From Lachnospiraceae bacterium UBA3711 (GTDB taxonomy: Bacteria; Bacillota; Clostridia; Lachnospirales; Lachnospiraceae): a stretch of 28,869 bases of DNA. The position numbers were made by a program, and so were the translations under genes. The stretch lies in NCBI GenBank assembly GCA_002371345.1, contig DFHY01000109.1, forward strand, positions 1 through 28,869, given 5' to 3'. Below, piece by piece: positions 8,401 to 14,219 of the stretch. The notes beneath the pieces are model-generated. The model saw only the letters and a program-made list of their open reading frames with translations. It ran no database searches and had not been told where the DNA came from. Position 1 is the first letter of the stretch; each line of letters begins with the position of its first letter.

Positions 8401-8951
8401 AGTTCCTGACCGCGCAGCATGAGGACCTGGTAAAGAGCGCCGATGATCTTAAGAAGATCATAGAGCAGCTAGACGAAGGAATGAGAGTACAGTTCCGCGA
8501 GCAGTTCGAGCGTATGAGGTCGGAGTTCGACCATACCTTCCGCGAGCTGTTCGGAGGAGGCAAGGGCACGCTGGAGCTGGTCGAGGATGAAGACATACTT
8601 GAGGCCGGGATCCGCGTGATAGCGCAGCCCCCGGGAAAGAAGCTGCAGAATATGATGCAGCTGTCGGGAGGCGAGAAGAGCCTGACCGCAATAGCGCTGC
8701 TGTTCGCGATCCAGAACCTGAAGCCCTCACCGTTCTGCCTGCTCGACGAGATCGAGTCGGCGCTCGACGAGGCGAATGTCGACCGCTTCGCAAAGTATCT
8801 GCACAAGCTGACGAAGCACACACAGTTTATTATCATTACACACAGGAGAGGATCAATGTCTTCATGCGACAGGCTCTACGGAATAACCATGCAGGAGAAG
8901 GGCGTATCGGCCCTTGTATCCGTCGACCTCGTGGAGAGTGAACTGAACTGA
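5394..8951 (+). CDS. smc: Chromosome segregation protein SMC
   Basis: SMC is the ATPase arm of the condensin-like SMC-ScpAB complex that compacts and segregates the chromosome. The 1185-residue length is standard. The N-terminal Walker A is GPNGSGKSN at residues 31-39. Two long Glu/Lys/Arg-rich coiled coils (about 170-500 and 675-1020) flank a hinge from about 505 to 670, which includes GYGGSIRRVM and GGSMTGGAF. The C-terminal head has the signature LSGGEKSLTA near 1089 and the Walker B FCLLDEIESALDEANV near 1113. The ATG at 5394 lies within the end of rnc. ftsY follows after 27 bases, an order conserved across Firmicutes. Confidence 0.98.
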   Translation: MYLKSLELQGFKSFANKIVLQFHNGITGVVGPNGSGKSNVSDAIRWVLGEQSAKQLRGGSMQDVIFAGTVSRRPMSYAYVAITLDNADHALPIDYEEVTVARRLYRSGESEYLINGTTVRMRDVQELFFDTGIGKEGYSLIGQGQVEKILNGKPDERRELFDEAAGIVKFKHRKMSAVKKLDSEQANLVRVNDILSELERQVGPLKQQSETAKIYLARRDEMKLVDVNLYLIENDRYEENLKNAKQKLDSAKGDQERVNEELSGAKTRYEELDGEIRDIDSAMFAANEELSGIRLKRQEYAAGIDRAEDKIRSLEQGDEELRLRSERLKNEIAQRKSQIESSTRRREDLQKEISEFTDRQAEAEEDVRRLNDEIADVNEKIDSSKQQIIRILNERTSIQTGHQRASTMIEQISLREAELNSRELTLKSEERSQNQSRSELDEQKLEANRQTETLQERNRRLSAELEEVHKRFIDGSGTLAKLREDYQRESSRFDTLRAITERYEGYGGSIRRVMEQKGREPGILGVVADLIQTSKQYELAVETALGGSIQNIVTSDEQTAKRMIAFLKENRFGRATFLPLTAMKNSRGLKERSVLDEPGVIGLASDIVTCEDRFRDLVQNLLGRTVVIENIDRAVETARRYHYSIRIVTLDGELLSPGGSMTGGAFKNNSNLLGRRREIDDAKKRLERMKKKLDELNGQVEEDHTRRNRLRDEIAAVSGLMQKNAFDLSSLKQKLQDLSGRMQETQTARDKIIEERQRIAEDRKKLEGERDESGADLQKSDASEKEENERIVALQSRLEKLNDDLSAADDELSKLRVKMAGYNQEMNFISQNIVRLSDEERARVREEEEIRARIENSSSDREELVAKISSLKEDIEKTHKSEEELSERLSGLNDEKEEKLTLRKSFFDRREELSDDITRLDREIFRLEDQLAKLEESQEKSTAYLWEEYDLTPVACRQLRRDDLGSMTTLKKRLADLRREIKSLGNVNVGAIEQYKEVSERYEFLTAQHEDLVKSADDLKKIIEQLDEGMRVQFREQFERMRSEFDHTFRELFGGGKGTLELVEDEDILEAGIRVIAQPPGKKLQNMMQLSGGEKSLTAIALLFAIQNLKPSPFCLLDEIESALDEANVDRFAKYLHKLTKHTQFIIITHRRGSMSSCDRLYGITMQEKGVSALVSVDLVESELN

Positions 8952-8978
8952 GTTCATTGATAGGAATGGAGAAATGCT

Positions 8979-9920
8979 ATGGCTGAGGAGAAGAAGGGAT
9001 TTTTCAAACGGCTCGCTGCAGGGCTGTCAAAGACCAGGGAGAATATCATCTCAGGCTTTGACTCGGTGTTTGTCGCTTACACAGAGATAGACGACGACTT
9101 CTACGAGGAACTCGAAGAGATTCTCATCATGGGCGATGTCGGGATCAAGGCCGCGACGGATATCATCGAAGATCTTAAGAAGAAGGTCATCGACAAGAGG
9201 ATCCGCAATCCCCAGGAGTGCCGCGAGCTTCTCATGGAATCGATCTGCGGCCAGATGAGCGTGAATGAGGCGGATTACGAATTCGAGAAGAAGAAGAGCG
9301 TCGTTCTGGTCGTAGGGGTAAACGGGGTGGGTAAGACCACCAGCATAGGCAAGCTTGCCTGGAATCTCAGGAATCAGGGAAAGAGCGTGTGCCTTGCCGC
9401 TGCCGATACCTTCAGGGCAGCTGCCGGAGAGCAGCTGAACGAATGGGCACAGAGGGCGGAAGTACCGATAATCTCAGGTCAGGATGGCTCTGACCCCGGA
9501 TCAGTGGTATATGACGCAATAGCGTCCGCGAAGGCGAAGAACACGGATGTGCTTATCATAGACACGGCGGGCCGCCTCCACAATAAGAAGAACCTGATGA
9601 ATGAGCTCGGGAAGATCAACAGGATAATCGACAGGGAATATCCTGAGGCATTCAGGGAGACTCTGGTTGTGCTTGACGGGACTACAGGACAGAACGCGCT
9701 CTCCCAGGCGAGGGAGTTCCAGGCTGTCACCCCTGTATCGGGCATAATCCTTACCAAGCTTGACGGGACCGCCAAGGGAGGCATAGCCGCGGCCATCAAT
9801 TCTGAGCTCGGCATACCGGTCAAGTATATCGGCGTCGGAGAGAAGATCGAGGATCTGCAGAAGTTTGACGCCGACGCATTTGTTAAGGCTCTGTTTGACG
9901 TAAACATTGAAAATGACTGA
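8979..9920 (+). CDS. ftsY: Signal recognition particle receptor FtsY
   Basis: FtsY is the membrane-associated GTPase receptor that docks SRP-ribosome complexes at the translocon; its partner Ffh is encoded at 11610. The 313 residues comprise a short N region without the long acidic A domain of E. coli, an N domain (to about residue 100) and the G domain. Motifs are GVNGVGKTTSIGKLA near 113, DTFRAAAGEQL, DTAGRLHNKKNLMNEL near 195 and TKLDGTAKGG near 258. The N-terminal FFKRLAAGLSKTRENI is amphipathic and may help membrane binding. Confidence 0.97.
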   Translation: MAEEKKGFFKRLAAGLSKTRENIISGFDSVFVAYTEIDDDFYEELEEILIMGDVGIKAATDIIEDLKKKVIDKRIRNPQECRELLMESICGQMSVNEADYEFEKKKSVVLVVGVNGVGKTTSIGKLAWNLRNQGKSVCLAAADTFRAAAGEQLNEWAQRAEVPIISGQDGSDPGSVVYDAIASAKAKNTDVLIIDTAGRLHNKKNLMNELGKINRIIDREYPEAFRETLVVLDGTTGQNALSQAREFQAVTPVSGIILTKLDGTAKGGIAAAINSELGIPVKYIGVGEKIEDLQKFDADAFVKALFDVNIEND

Positions 9921-9950
9921 GCCGCAGTAAGAGAATAAATGAGGCGTGAC

Positions 9951-11171
9951 ATGAAGGAGATGCTGACCCTGGAGGCCTTTGAGGAGGCCTCTGAGATAGT
10001 AAAGAAGGTAACCGCGGGCACTAAGCTGATAAGCAGTGATTATTTCAGCGCACAGTCCGGCAATAAGGTATTCCTGAAACCTGAGAATATGCAGGTGACG
10101 GGAGCCTACAAGATCAGAGGCGCGTACTATAAGATAAGCACCATGTCGAAGAGCGACCGGGACAGAGGGCTGATCACCGCCTCGGCCGGAAACCACGCGC
10201 AGGGAGTCGCGTACGCGGCAAAGCAGTATGGCTGCAGGGCAACCATAGTGATGCCGACTACGACACCGCTTATCAAGGTGAACCGCACCAGGGGGTACGG
10301 CGCGGATGTTGTGCTCAGGGGAGATGTGTATGATGAGTCCTGCGAATACGCTCTGCAGCTTGCCAGGGAGCACGGGTACACATTTGTCCATCCGTTTGAT
10401 GACCCGACAGTGGCGACGGGACAGGGTACGATCATGATGGAGATCTTCCAGGATCTTCCGACCGTGGAGTATGTGCTTGTCCCTGTTGGAGGAGGCGGAC
10501 TGGCTACAGGGGTCTCAACACTCGCGAAGCTTCTTAACCCGTCGATCAAGGTGATCGCCGTCGAGCCGGCGGGCGCGGCGTGTCTGAGCGAGTCGCTCAA
10601 AGCGGGAAAGGTGACGACGCTTCCGGAAGTCAGCACGATCGCTGACGGCACAGCCGTGAAGACGCCGGGAGAGAAGGTCTTTCCATACCTTAAGGAGAAT
10701 ATCGATGAGGTCATAACGGTGAGCGACGACGAGCTGATAGTCGCGTTCCTTGATATGGTTGAGAACCACAAGATGATCGTGGAGAACTCAGGGCTTCTGA
10801 CCGTAGCGGCGCTTAAGCATCTGAAGTGCCGGGATAAGAGAGTGGCCTGCGTGCTCTCCGGCGGAAATATGGATGTCATCACGATGTCGTCAGTGGTTCA
10901 GCACGGACTGATCCAGCGTGACCGGATATTCACATTCTCGGTCATGCTGCCCGACAAGCCGGGCGAGCTGGTGAGGGTTGCCGATATAATCGCCAGGAAC
11001 CAGGGAAATGTCATACGTCTGGATCATAACCAGTTCGTGAGCACCGACAGAAACGCGGCTGTGAAGCTGACGATAACACTCGAAGCCTTCGGCACGGAGC
11101 ATAAGCAGAGGATACTGAACGCGATTGAGGAGGCCGGCTACACTCCGGCATCCGAGAACGCTATCCTGTGA
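9951..11171 (+). CDS. ilvA: Threonine ammonia-lyase with C-terminal ACT domain
   Basis: This PLP enzyme converts threonine to 2-oxobutanoate and ammonia (often also serine to pyruvate), feeding isoleucine synthesis or threonine catabolism. The PLP lysine is in TGAYKIRGAYYK, followed by SAGNHAQGVAYAAK and the phosphate-binding VPVGGGGLATG. A single ACT domain occupies roughly the last 80 residues (FTFSVMLPDKPGELVRVADI), which places it in the short ACT-bearing family and not the long two-ACT biosynthetic IlvA. Starts at 9939, 9951 and 9960 are all in frame. I prefer 9951 (406 residues), with GAGG six bases upstream. It sits unexpectedly between ftsY and ylxM. tdcB is an alternative name. Confidence 0.9.
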   Translation: MKEMLTLEAFEEASEIVKKVTAGTKLISSDYFSAQSGNKVFLKPENMQVTGAYKIRGAYYKISTMSKSDRDRGLITASAGNHAQGVAYAAKQYGCRATIVMPTTTPLIKVNRTRGYGADVVLRGDVYDESCEYALQLAREHGYTFVHPFDDPTVATGQGTIMMEIFQDLPTVEYVLVPVGGGGLATGVSTLAKLLNPSIKVIAVEPAGAACLSESLKAGKVTTLPEVSTIADGTAVKTPGEKVFPYLKENIDEVITVSDDELIVAFLDMVENHKMIVENSGLLTVAALKHLKCRDKRVACVLSGGNMDVITMSSVVQHGLIQRDRIFTFSVMLPDKPGELVRVADIIARNQGNVIRLDHNQFVSTDRNAAVKLTITLEAFGTEHKQRILNAIEEAGYTPASENAIL

Positions 11172-11188
11172 TGAATTGCTCCGCGATA

Positions 11189-11210
11189 TGTCAAGAAAAA
11201 GTACTTGACA
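11189..11210. promoter_or_regulatory. Inverted repeat overlapping the ylxM -35 box
   Basis: TGTCAAG (11189-11195) and CTTGACA (11204-11210) are perfect 7-bp inverted repeats with an 8-base A-rich spacer. The right arm contains the -35 hexamer TTGACA. This could be an operator, or a hairpin at the end of the threonine deaminase transcript; there is no T tract after it. Confidence 0.5.
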
Positions 11211-11233
11211 CCCGCGGGGCTTTTGTGTATCTT
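11205..11233 (+). promoter_or_regulatory. Probable promoter of ylxM-ffh
   Basis: TTGACA (11205-11210) is followed after 17 bases by TATCTT (11228-11233). The predicted transcription start is 11239-11242, i.e. at or within a few bases of the ylxM ATG at 11242, so the mRNA may be leaderless. The -10 box is only moderate (4/6). Confidence 0.55.
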
Positions 11234-11241
11234 ATGCAGGT

Positions 11242-11580
11242 ATGGAAAAAATACTGGAACAGACTCTTCTGTATGACTTCTACGGCGAACTGCTGACGAA
11301 GCATCAGAGAGAAGTCTATGAGGATGTCGTACTTGGAGATCTTGGCTACAGCGAGGCAGCGGAAGAGCTGGGCGTATCAAGACAGGGAGTACACGATCTC
11401 GTCAAGAGGGTGGACCGGCAGCTCCGGGGCTATGAAGAGAAGCTTGGCCTTGTGGAGCGGTTCCTTGACATCAGGTCTGAGATAATCCAGATCAGGGAGA
11501 TGGCCGACAAGGGAAGGCTCGACAGCGAAGACGCCGCAAGGACAGCCGCGATCTGCGACCGGATCCTCTCTCAGCTGTAG
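11242..11580 (+). CDS. ylxM: YlxM-family helix-turn-helix protein, putative SRP regulator/partner
   Basis: The product has 112 residues and belongs to the UPF0122/YlxM family of small HTH proteins almost always encoded directly before ffh. The N-terminal EQTLLYDFYGELLTKHQREVYE segment and the HTH around LGYSEAAEELGVSRQGVHDLVKRV resemble sigma factor region 4. The family is proposed to modulate SRP expression or activity, which is not well established. ffh begins 29 bases later. There is no convincing ribosome binding site before the ATG (only AGG directly adjacent), consistent with a leaderless message from the promoter at 11205. Confidence 0.93.
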   Translation: MEKILEQTLLYDFYGELLTKHQREVYEDVVLGDLGYSEAAEELGVSRQGVHDLVKRVDRQLRGYEEKLGLVERFLDIRSEIIQIREMADKGRLDSEDAARTAAICDRILSQL

Positions 11581-11609
11581 CGTTTCCCGGCAGAATAAGG
11601 GCTGAAGAT

Positions 11610-12968
11610 ATGGCGTTTGAAAACTTATCGGATAAATTTCAAAACATATTCAAGAACATGCGCCGTAAGGGACGCCTGAGCGAAGACGACGTCAAGGCCG
11701 CCCTTAAGGAAGTAAAGATGGCGCTTCTTGAGGCGGACGTATCCTTCAAGGTCGTCAAGACCTTCATGAAGGCTGTCCAGGAGAAAGCGATCGGACAGGA
11801 CGTCATGAACGGCCTGAATCCCGGCCAGATGGTCATCAAGATCGTCAACGACGAGATGACTTCCCTCATGGGGACCGAGACGAGCGAGCTGAAGCTCAAG
11901 GGCGGCAACGACGTGACTGTCCTGATGATGATGGGTCTTCAGGGCGCCGGTAAGACCACGACCTGTGCCAAGCTTGCGTCGAAGCTTCGCAGCAGGGGGC
12001 GCAGACCTGTGATCGCGGCCTGCGATATCTACCGTCCGGCTGCCATTAAGCAGCTGCAGGTCAGCGCTGAGAAGGTCAATGTACCTGTCTTCGAAATGGG
12101 AACGGAGACGCCTCCGCCGCAGATCGCGGTGAAGGCAGTGGAGTACGCCAGGGAGAACGGATACAATGTCCTGCTGCTTGACACTGCCGGCCGTCTGCAG
12201 ATAGATGAATCGATGATGGAGGAGCTTCAGGAGATCCGCAGGGTAGTTGATGTGGACCAGACAATCCTCGTAGTCGATGCCATGACCGGCCAGGAGGCAG
12301 TGAACGTCGCGGCCGCATTTGAGGAGAAGATCGGTATCGACGGCGTCATCCTCACGAAGCTTGACGGCGATACGAGAGGCGGAGCCGCTCTCTCGATCCG
12401 GGCTACCTGCGGTAAGCCTATCCTCTTCGTCGGCATGGGCGAGAAGAGCGAAGACCTGGAGCAGTTCTACCCGGACCGCATGAGCTCCAGGATACTCGGC
12501 ATGGGCGATGTGCTGAGCCTCATTGAGAAGACCCAGGAAAATCTCAATGAAGAGCGCGCCAGAGAGATGGAGACGAAGCTGCGCAAGGCTTCATTCGGAT
12601 TCGACGACTATCTGGAGTCCATGGAACAGATGAAGAAGATGGGCGGTATGAGTTCCATACTTCAGATGCTTCCCGGAATGGGAGGATCACAGCTGTCTCA
12701 GATCGAGGATCAGATAGACGAGAGCCAGATGAAACGCACCGAGGCTATCATCCTGTCGATGACGCCGAAGGAGCGTTCCAACCCGGATCTGCTCAACCAG
12801 TCGAGAAAGATCCGCATAGCCAGAGGCGCCGGAGTTGATATCAGCGAAGTCAACAAGCTGGTGAAGCAGTTTGACCAGGCCCGCAAGCTCATGAAGCAGT
12901 TCGGCGGCAAGATAGGCGGTAAGCGCCGCGGAGGCTTCAAGCTTCCGTTCGGAGGCGGCCTTTTCTAA
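11610..12968 (+). CDS. ffh: Signal recognition particle protein Ffh
   Basis: Ffh is the SRP54 GTPase that binds 4.5S/6S-type SRP RNA and signal sequences of nascent membrane and secreted proteins. The 452 residues show the N domain, then the G domain with GLQGAGKTTTCAKLA at about 109, DTAGRLQIDE near 191 and TKLDGDTRGGAA near 249. The methionine-rich M domain follows from about 325, with MEQMKKMGGMSSILQMLPGMGG-like repeats and the RNA-binding helix region NQSRKIRIARGAG. A basic Gly/Lys/Arg tail ends the protein. It is co-transcribed with ylxM, and its receptor FtsY is encoded upstream. Confidence 0.98.
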   Translation: MAFENLSDKFQNIFKNMRRKGRLSEDDVKAALKEVKMALLEADVSFKVVKTFMKAVQEKAIGQDVMNGLNPGQMVIKIVNDEMTSLMGTETSELKLKGGNDVTVLMMMGLQGAGKTTTCAKLASKLRSRGRRPVIAACDIYRPAAIKQLQVSAEKVNVPVFEMGTETPPPQIAVKAVEYARENGYNVLLLDTAGRLQIDESMMEELQEIRRVVDVDQTILVVDAMTGQEAVNVAAAFEEKIGIDGVILTKLDGDTRGGAALSIRATCGKPILFVGMGEKSEDLEQFYPDRMSSRILGMGDVLSLIEKTQENLNEERAREMETKLRKASFGFDDYLESMEQMKKMGGMSSILQMLPGMGGSQLSQIEDQIDESQMKRTEAIILSMTPKERSNPDLLNQSRKIRIARGAGVDISEVNKLVKQFDQARKLMKQFGGKIGGKRRGGFKLPFGGGLF

Positions 12969-13143
12969 GGAAGCATTGATTAGCCAGCGTTTCCATAAAA
13001 CAATATCCTGCACGGCGTCCGGCTTGATAAGCCAGGGGATGTCAGGGATATGGGTATTTACAGTCGGAATGAATCTGCCAATATCACAGGCAGTTCATCA
13101 TCATAGAAAACTATAATTAATACATATCAGGAGGAACAGATTA
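12969..13143 (+). promoter_or_regulatory. rpsP leader region with hairpin and possible -10 box
   Basis: This gap of 175 bases holds no gene. GGCGTCC (13014-13020) pairs with GGATGTC (13037-13043, two G-U pairs) and GGCTT-gat-AAGCC (13021-13033) stacks inside it, making a roughly 12-bp hairpin with a triloop and a 3-base bulge. There is no T tract, so it is not an obvious terminator. TATAAT at 13112-13117 could be a -10 box for rpsP, but I see no good -35. AGGAGG at 13129-13134 is the rpsP ribosome binding site. The first 12 bases after the ffh stop (12969-12980) nearly repeat those after the nusB stop. Confidence 0.4.
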
Positions 13144-13389
13144 ATGGCAGTAAAAATGAGACTCAGGAGAACCGGAAAGAAGAAGGCACCGTTTTACCGT
13201 ATCGTCGTAGCGGATTCAAGATCTCCGCGCGACGGACGCTGCATCGCCGAGCTTGGAACCTATGATCCGAATCAGGATCCGAGTGTTTTCCGTATTGATG
13301 AGGAAGAGGCCAAAAAGTGGCTGGCAAACGGCGCTCAGCCGACAGCAGTCGTCGCGAAGCTCCTGAAGCTGGCAGGGATCGAAAAATAA
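13144..13389 (+). CDS. rpsP: 30S ribosomal protein S16
   Basis: The 81 residues match bS16 of the small subunit body: the start MAVKMRLRRTGKKKAPFYRIVVADSR-type motif, then RDGRCIAELGTYDP and the VFRIDEEEAKKWLANGAQPT segment. AGGAGG lies nine bases before the ATG. It heads the conserved rpsP-khpA-rimM-trmD cluster. Confidence 0.98.
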   Translation: MAVKMRLRRTGKKKAPFYRIVVADSRSPRDGRCIAELGTYDPNQDPSVFRIDEEEAKKWLANGAQPTAVVAKLLKLAGIEK

Positions 13390-13404
13390 TACAAGGGAGA
13401 TCGA

Positions 13405-13635
13405 ATGAGAGAGTTAGTAGAAACAATCGCAAAAGCTCTTGTCGAACACCCGGATGAAGTTGTAGTCACAGAGAAAGCTAGCGGGAGATCGATCCTGATC
13501 GAACTGCAGGTTGCCCCTTCTGATATGGGCAAGGTCATAGGAAAGCAGGGGAGAATCGCCAAAGCGATACGATCCGTGGTAAAAGCCGCTGCTTCCAGGG
13601 ACGACAAGAAAGTGATCATCGATATCATAGAGTAA
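13405..13635 (+). CDS. khpA: KH-domain RNA-binding protein KhpA (YlqC)
   Basis: This 76-residue protein is essentially a single KH domain. The GxxG loop is GKQGR in MGKVIGKQGRIAKAIRSVVKAAA. KhpA works with KhpB/EloR and affects cell elongation and RNA metabolism in other Firmicutes. It starts 15 bases after rpsP, with AAGGGAG upstream. A terminator-like hairpin directly follows, before rimM. Confidence 0.95.
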   Translation: MRELVETIAKALVEHPDEVVVTEKASGRSILIELQVAPSDMGKVIGKQGRIAKAIRSVVKAAASRDDKKVIIDIIE

Positions 13636-13650
13636 GCGTGATGACCATTG

Positions 13651-13688
13651 ACCCGCTGCAGCCGGACCAGCCGGCGTAGCGGGTTTTT
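13651..13688 (+). terminator. Terminator or attenuator between khpA and rimM
   Basis: ACCCGCT (13651-13657) pairs with AGCGGGT (13678-13684), and GCCGG (13661-13665) pairs with CCGGC (13671-13675), with a small internal loop and a five-base loop. TTTTT follows directly (13684-13688). This has the form of an intrinsic terminator and ends 14 bases before the rimM ATG, so it probably cuts expression of the downstream genes relative to rpsP-khpA. Confidence 0.8.
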
Positions 13689-13702
13689 GCGATAAGAGAG
13701 TT

Positions 13703-14218
13703 ATGGAAGAGTATTTGAAGATCGGCAGTATCATATCCACGCATGCGCTCAGGGGAGAGGTGAAGGTATACCCAACCACTGAGGATGTCAGGAGATATGA
13801 CATACTCGATAAGGTCTACGTTGATTCGCAAACCGGAAAAGAATGCCTGCGTGTTGAGAGAGTCAGGTACTTCCGCAGCCTGGTCATTGTAAAGTTCCGC
13901 GGTCTCGACAGGATCGAGGACGTAGAGCGCCTTATTAAGAAGGACCTGTTAGTCGCCAGGGAGGACGCGATCCCGCTTGGAGAAAATGAATACTTCATCT
14001 GCGATGTGATCGGGCTTAAAGCGGTTACTGACGACGGGCGCGAGCTGGGCGAGGTGAAGGACGTCATGGAAACCGGGGCGAATGACGTATATATTATATC
14101 CCGGAAGGAAGACCCCAAATCAGAGCTCCTTATTCCGGCGACAAAGGAAGTAGTACTTGAAATAAGCCCGGAGAAGGGCGTTATGCTTGTTCATATGCTG
14201 CCGGGACTTGAGGACTGA
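13703..14218 (+). CDS. rimM: 16S rRNA processing protein RimM
   Basis: RimM assists maturation of the 30S head domain and binds S19. The 171-residue protein has the N-terminal barrel starting LKIGSIISTHALRGEVKVYPTT, the segment RSLVIVKFRGLDRIEDVERL, and the C-terminal PRC-barrel with YFICDVIGLKAVTDDGRELGEV and LLIPATKEVVLEISPEKG. The ATG at 13703 has only a weak AAGAGAG ribosome binding site. It follows the terminator-like hairpin closely and its stop is one base from the next start. Confidence 0.96.
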   Translation: MEEYLKIGSIISTHALRGEVKVYPTTEDVRRYDILDKVYVDSQTGKECLRVERVRYFRSLVIVKFRGLDRIEDVERLIKKDLLVAREDAIPLGENEYFICDVIGLKAVTDDGRELGEVKDVMETGANDVYIISRKEDPKSELLIPATKEVVLEISPEKGVMLVHMLPGLED

Positions 14219-14219
14219 G

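Noticed and set aside
9501..10391. Antisense open frame of 296 residues across ftsY and ilvA
   Set aside because: It spans two clear genes on the other strand and shows no recognisable motif or ribosome binding site.
14187..14219. TTG start extending the LtaS-like protein by 11 residues
   Set aside because: No good ribosome binding site, and ATG 14220 has GAGG at ideal distance.
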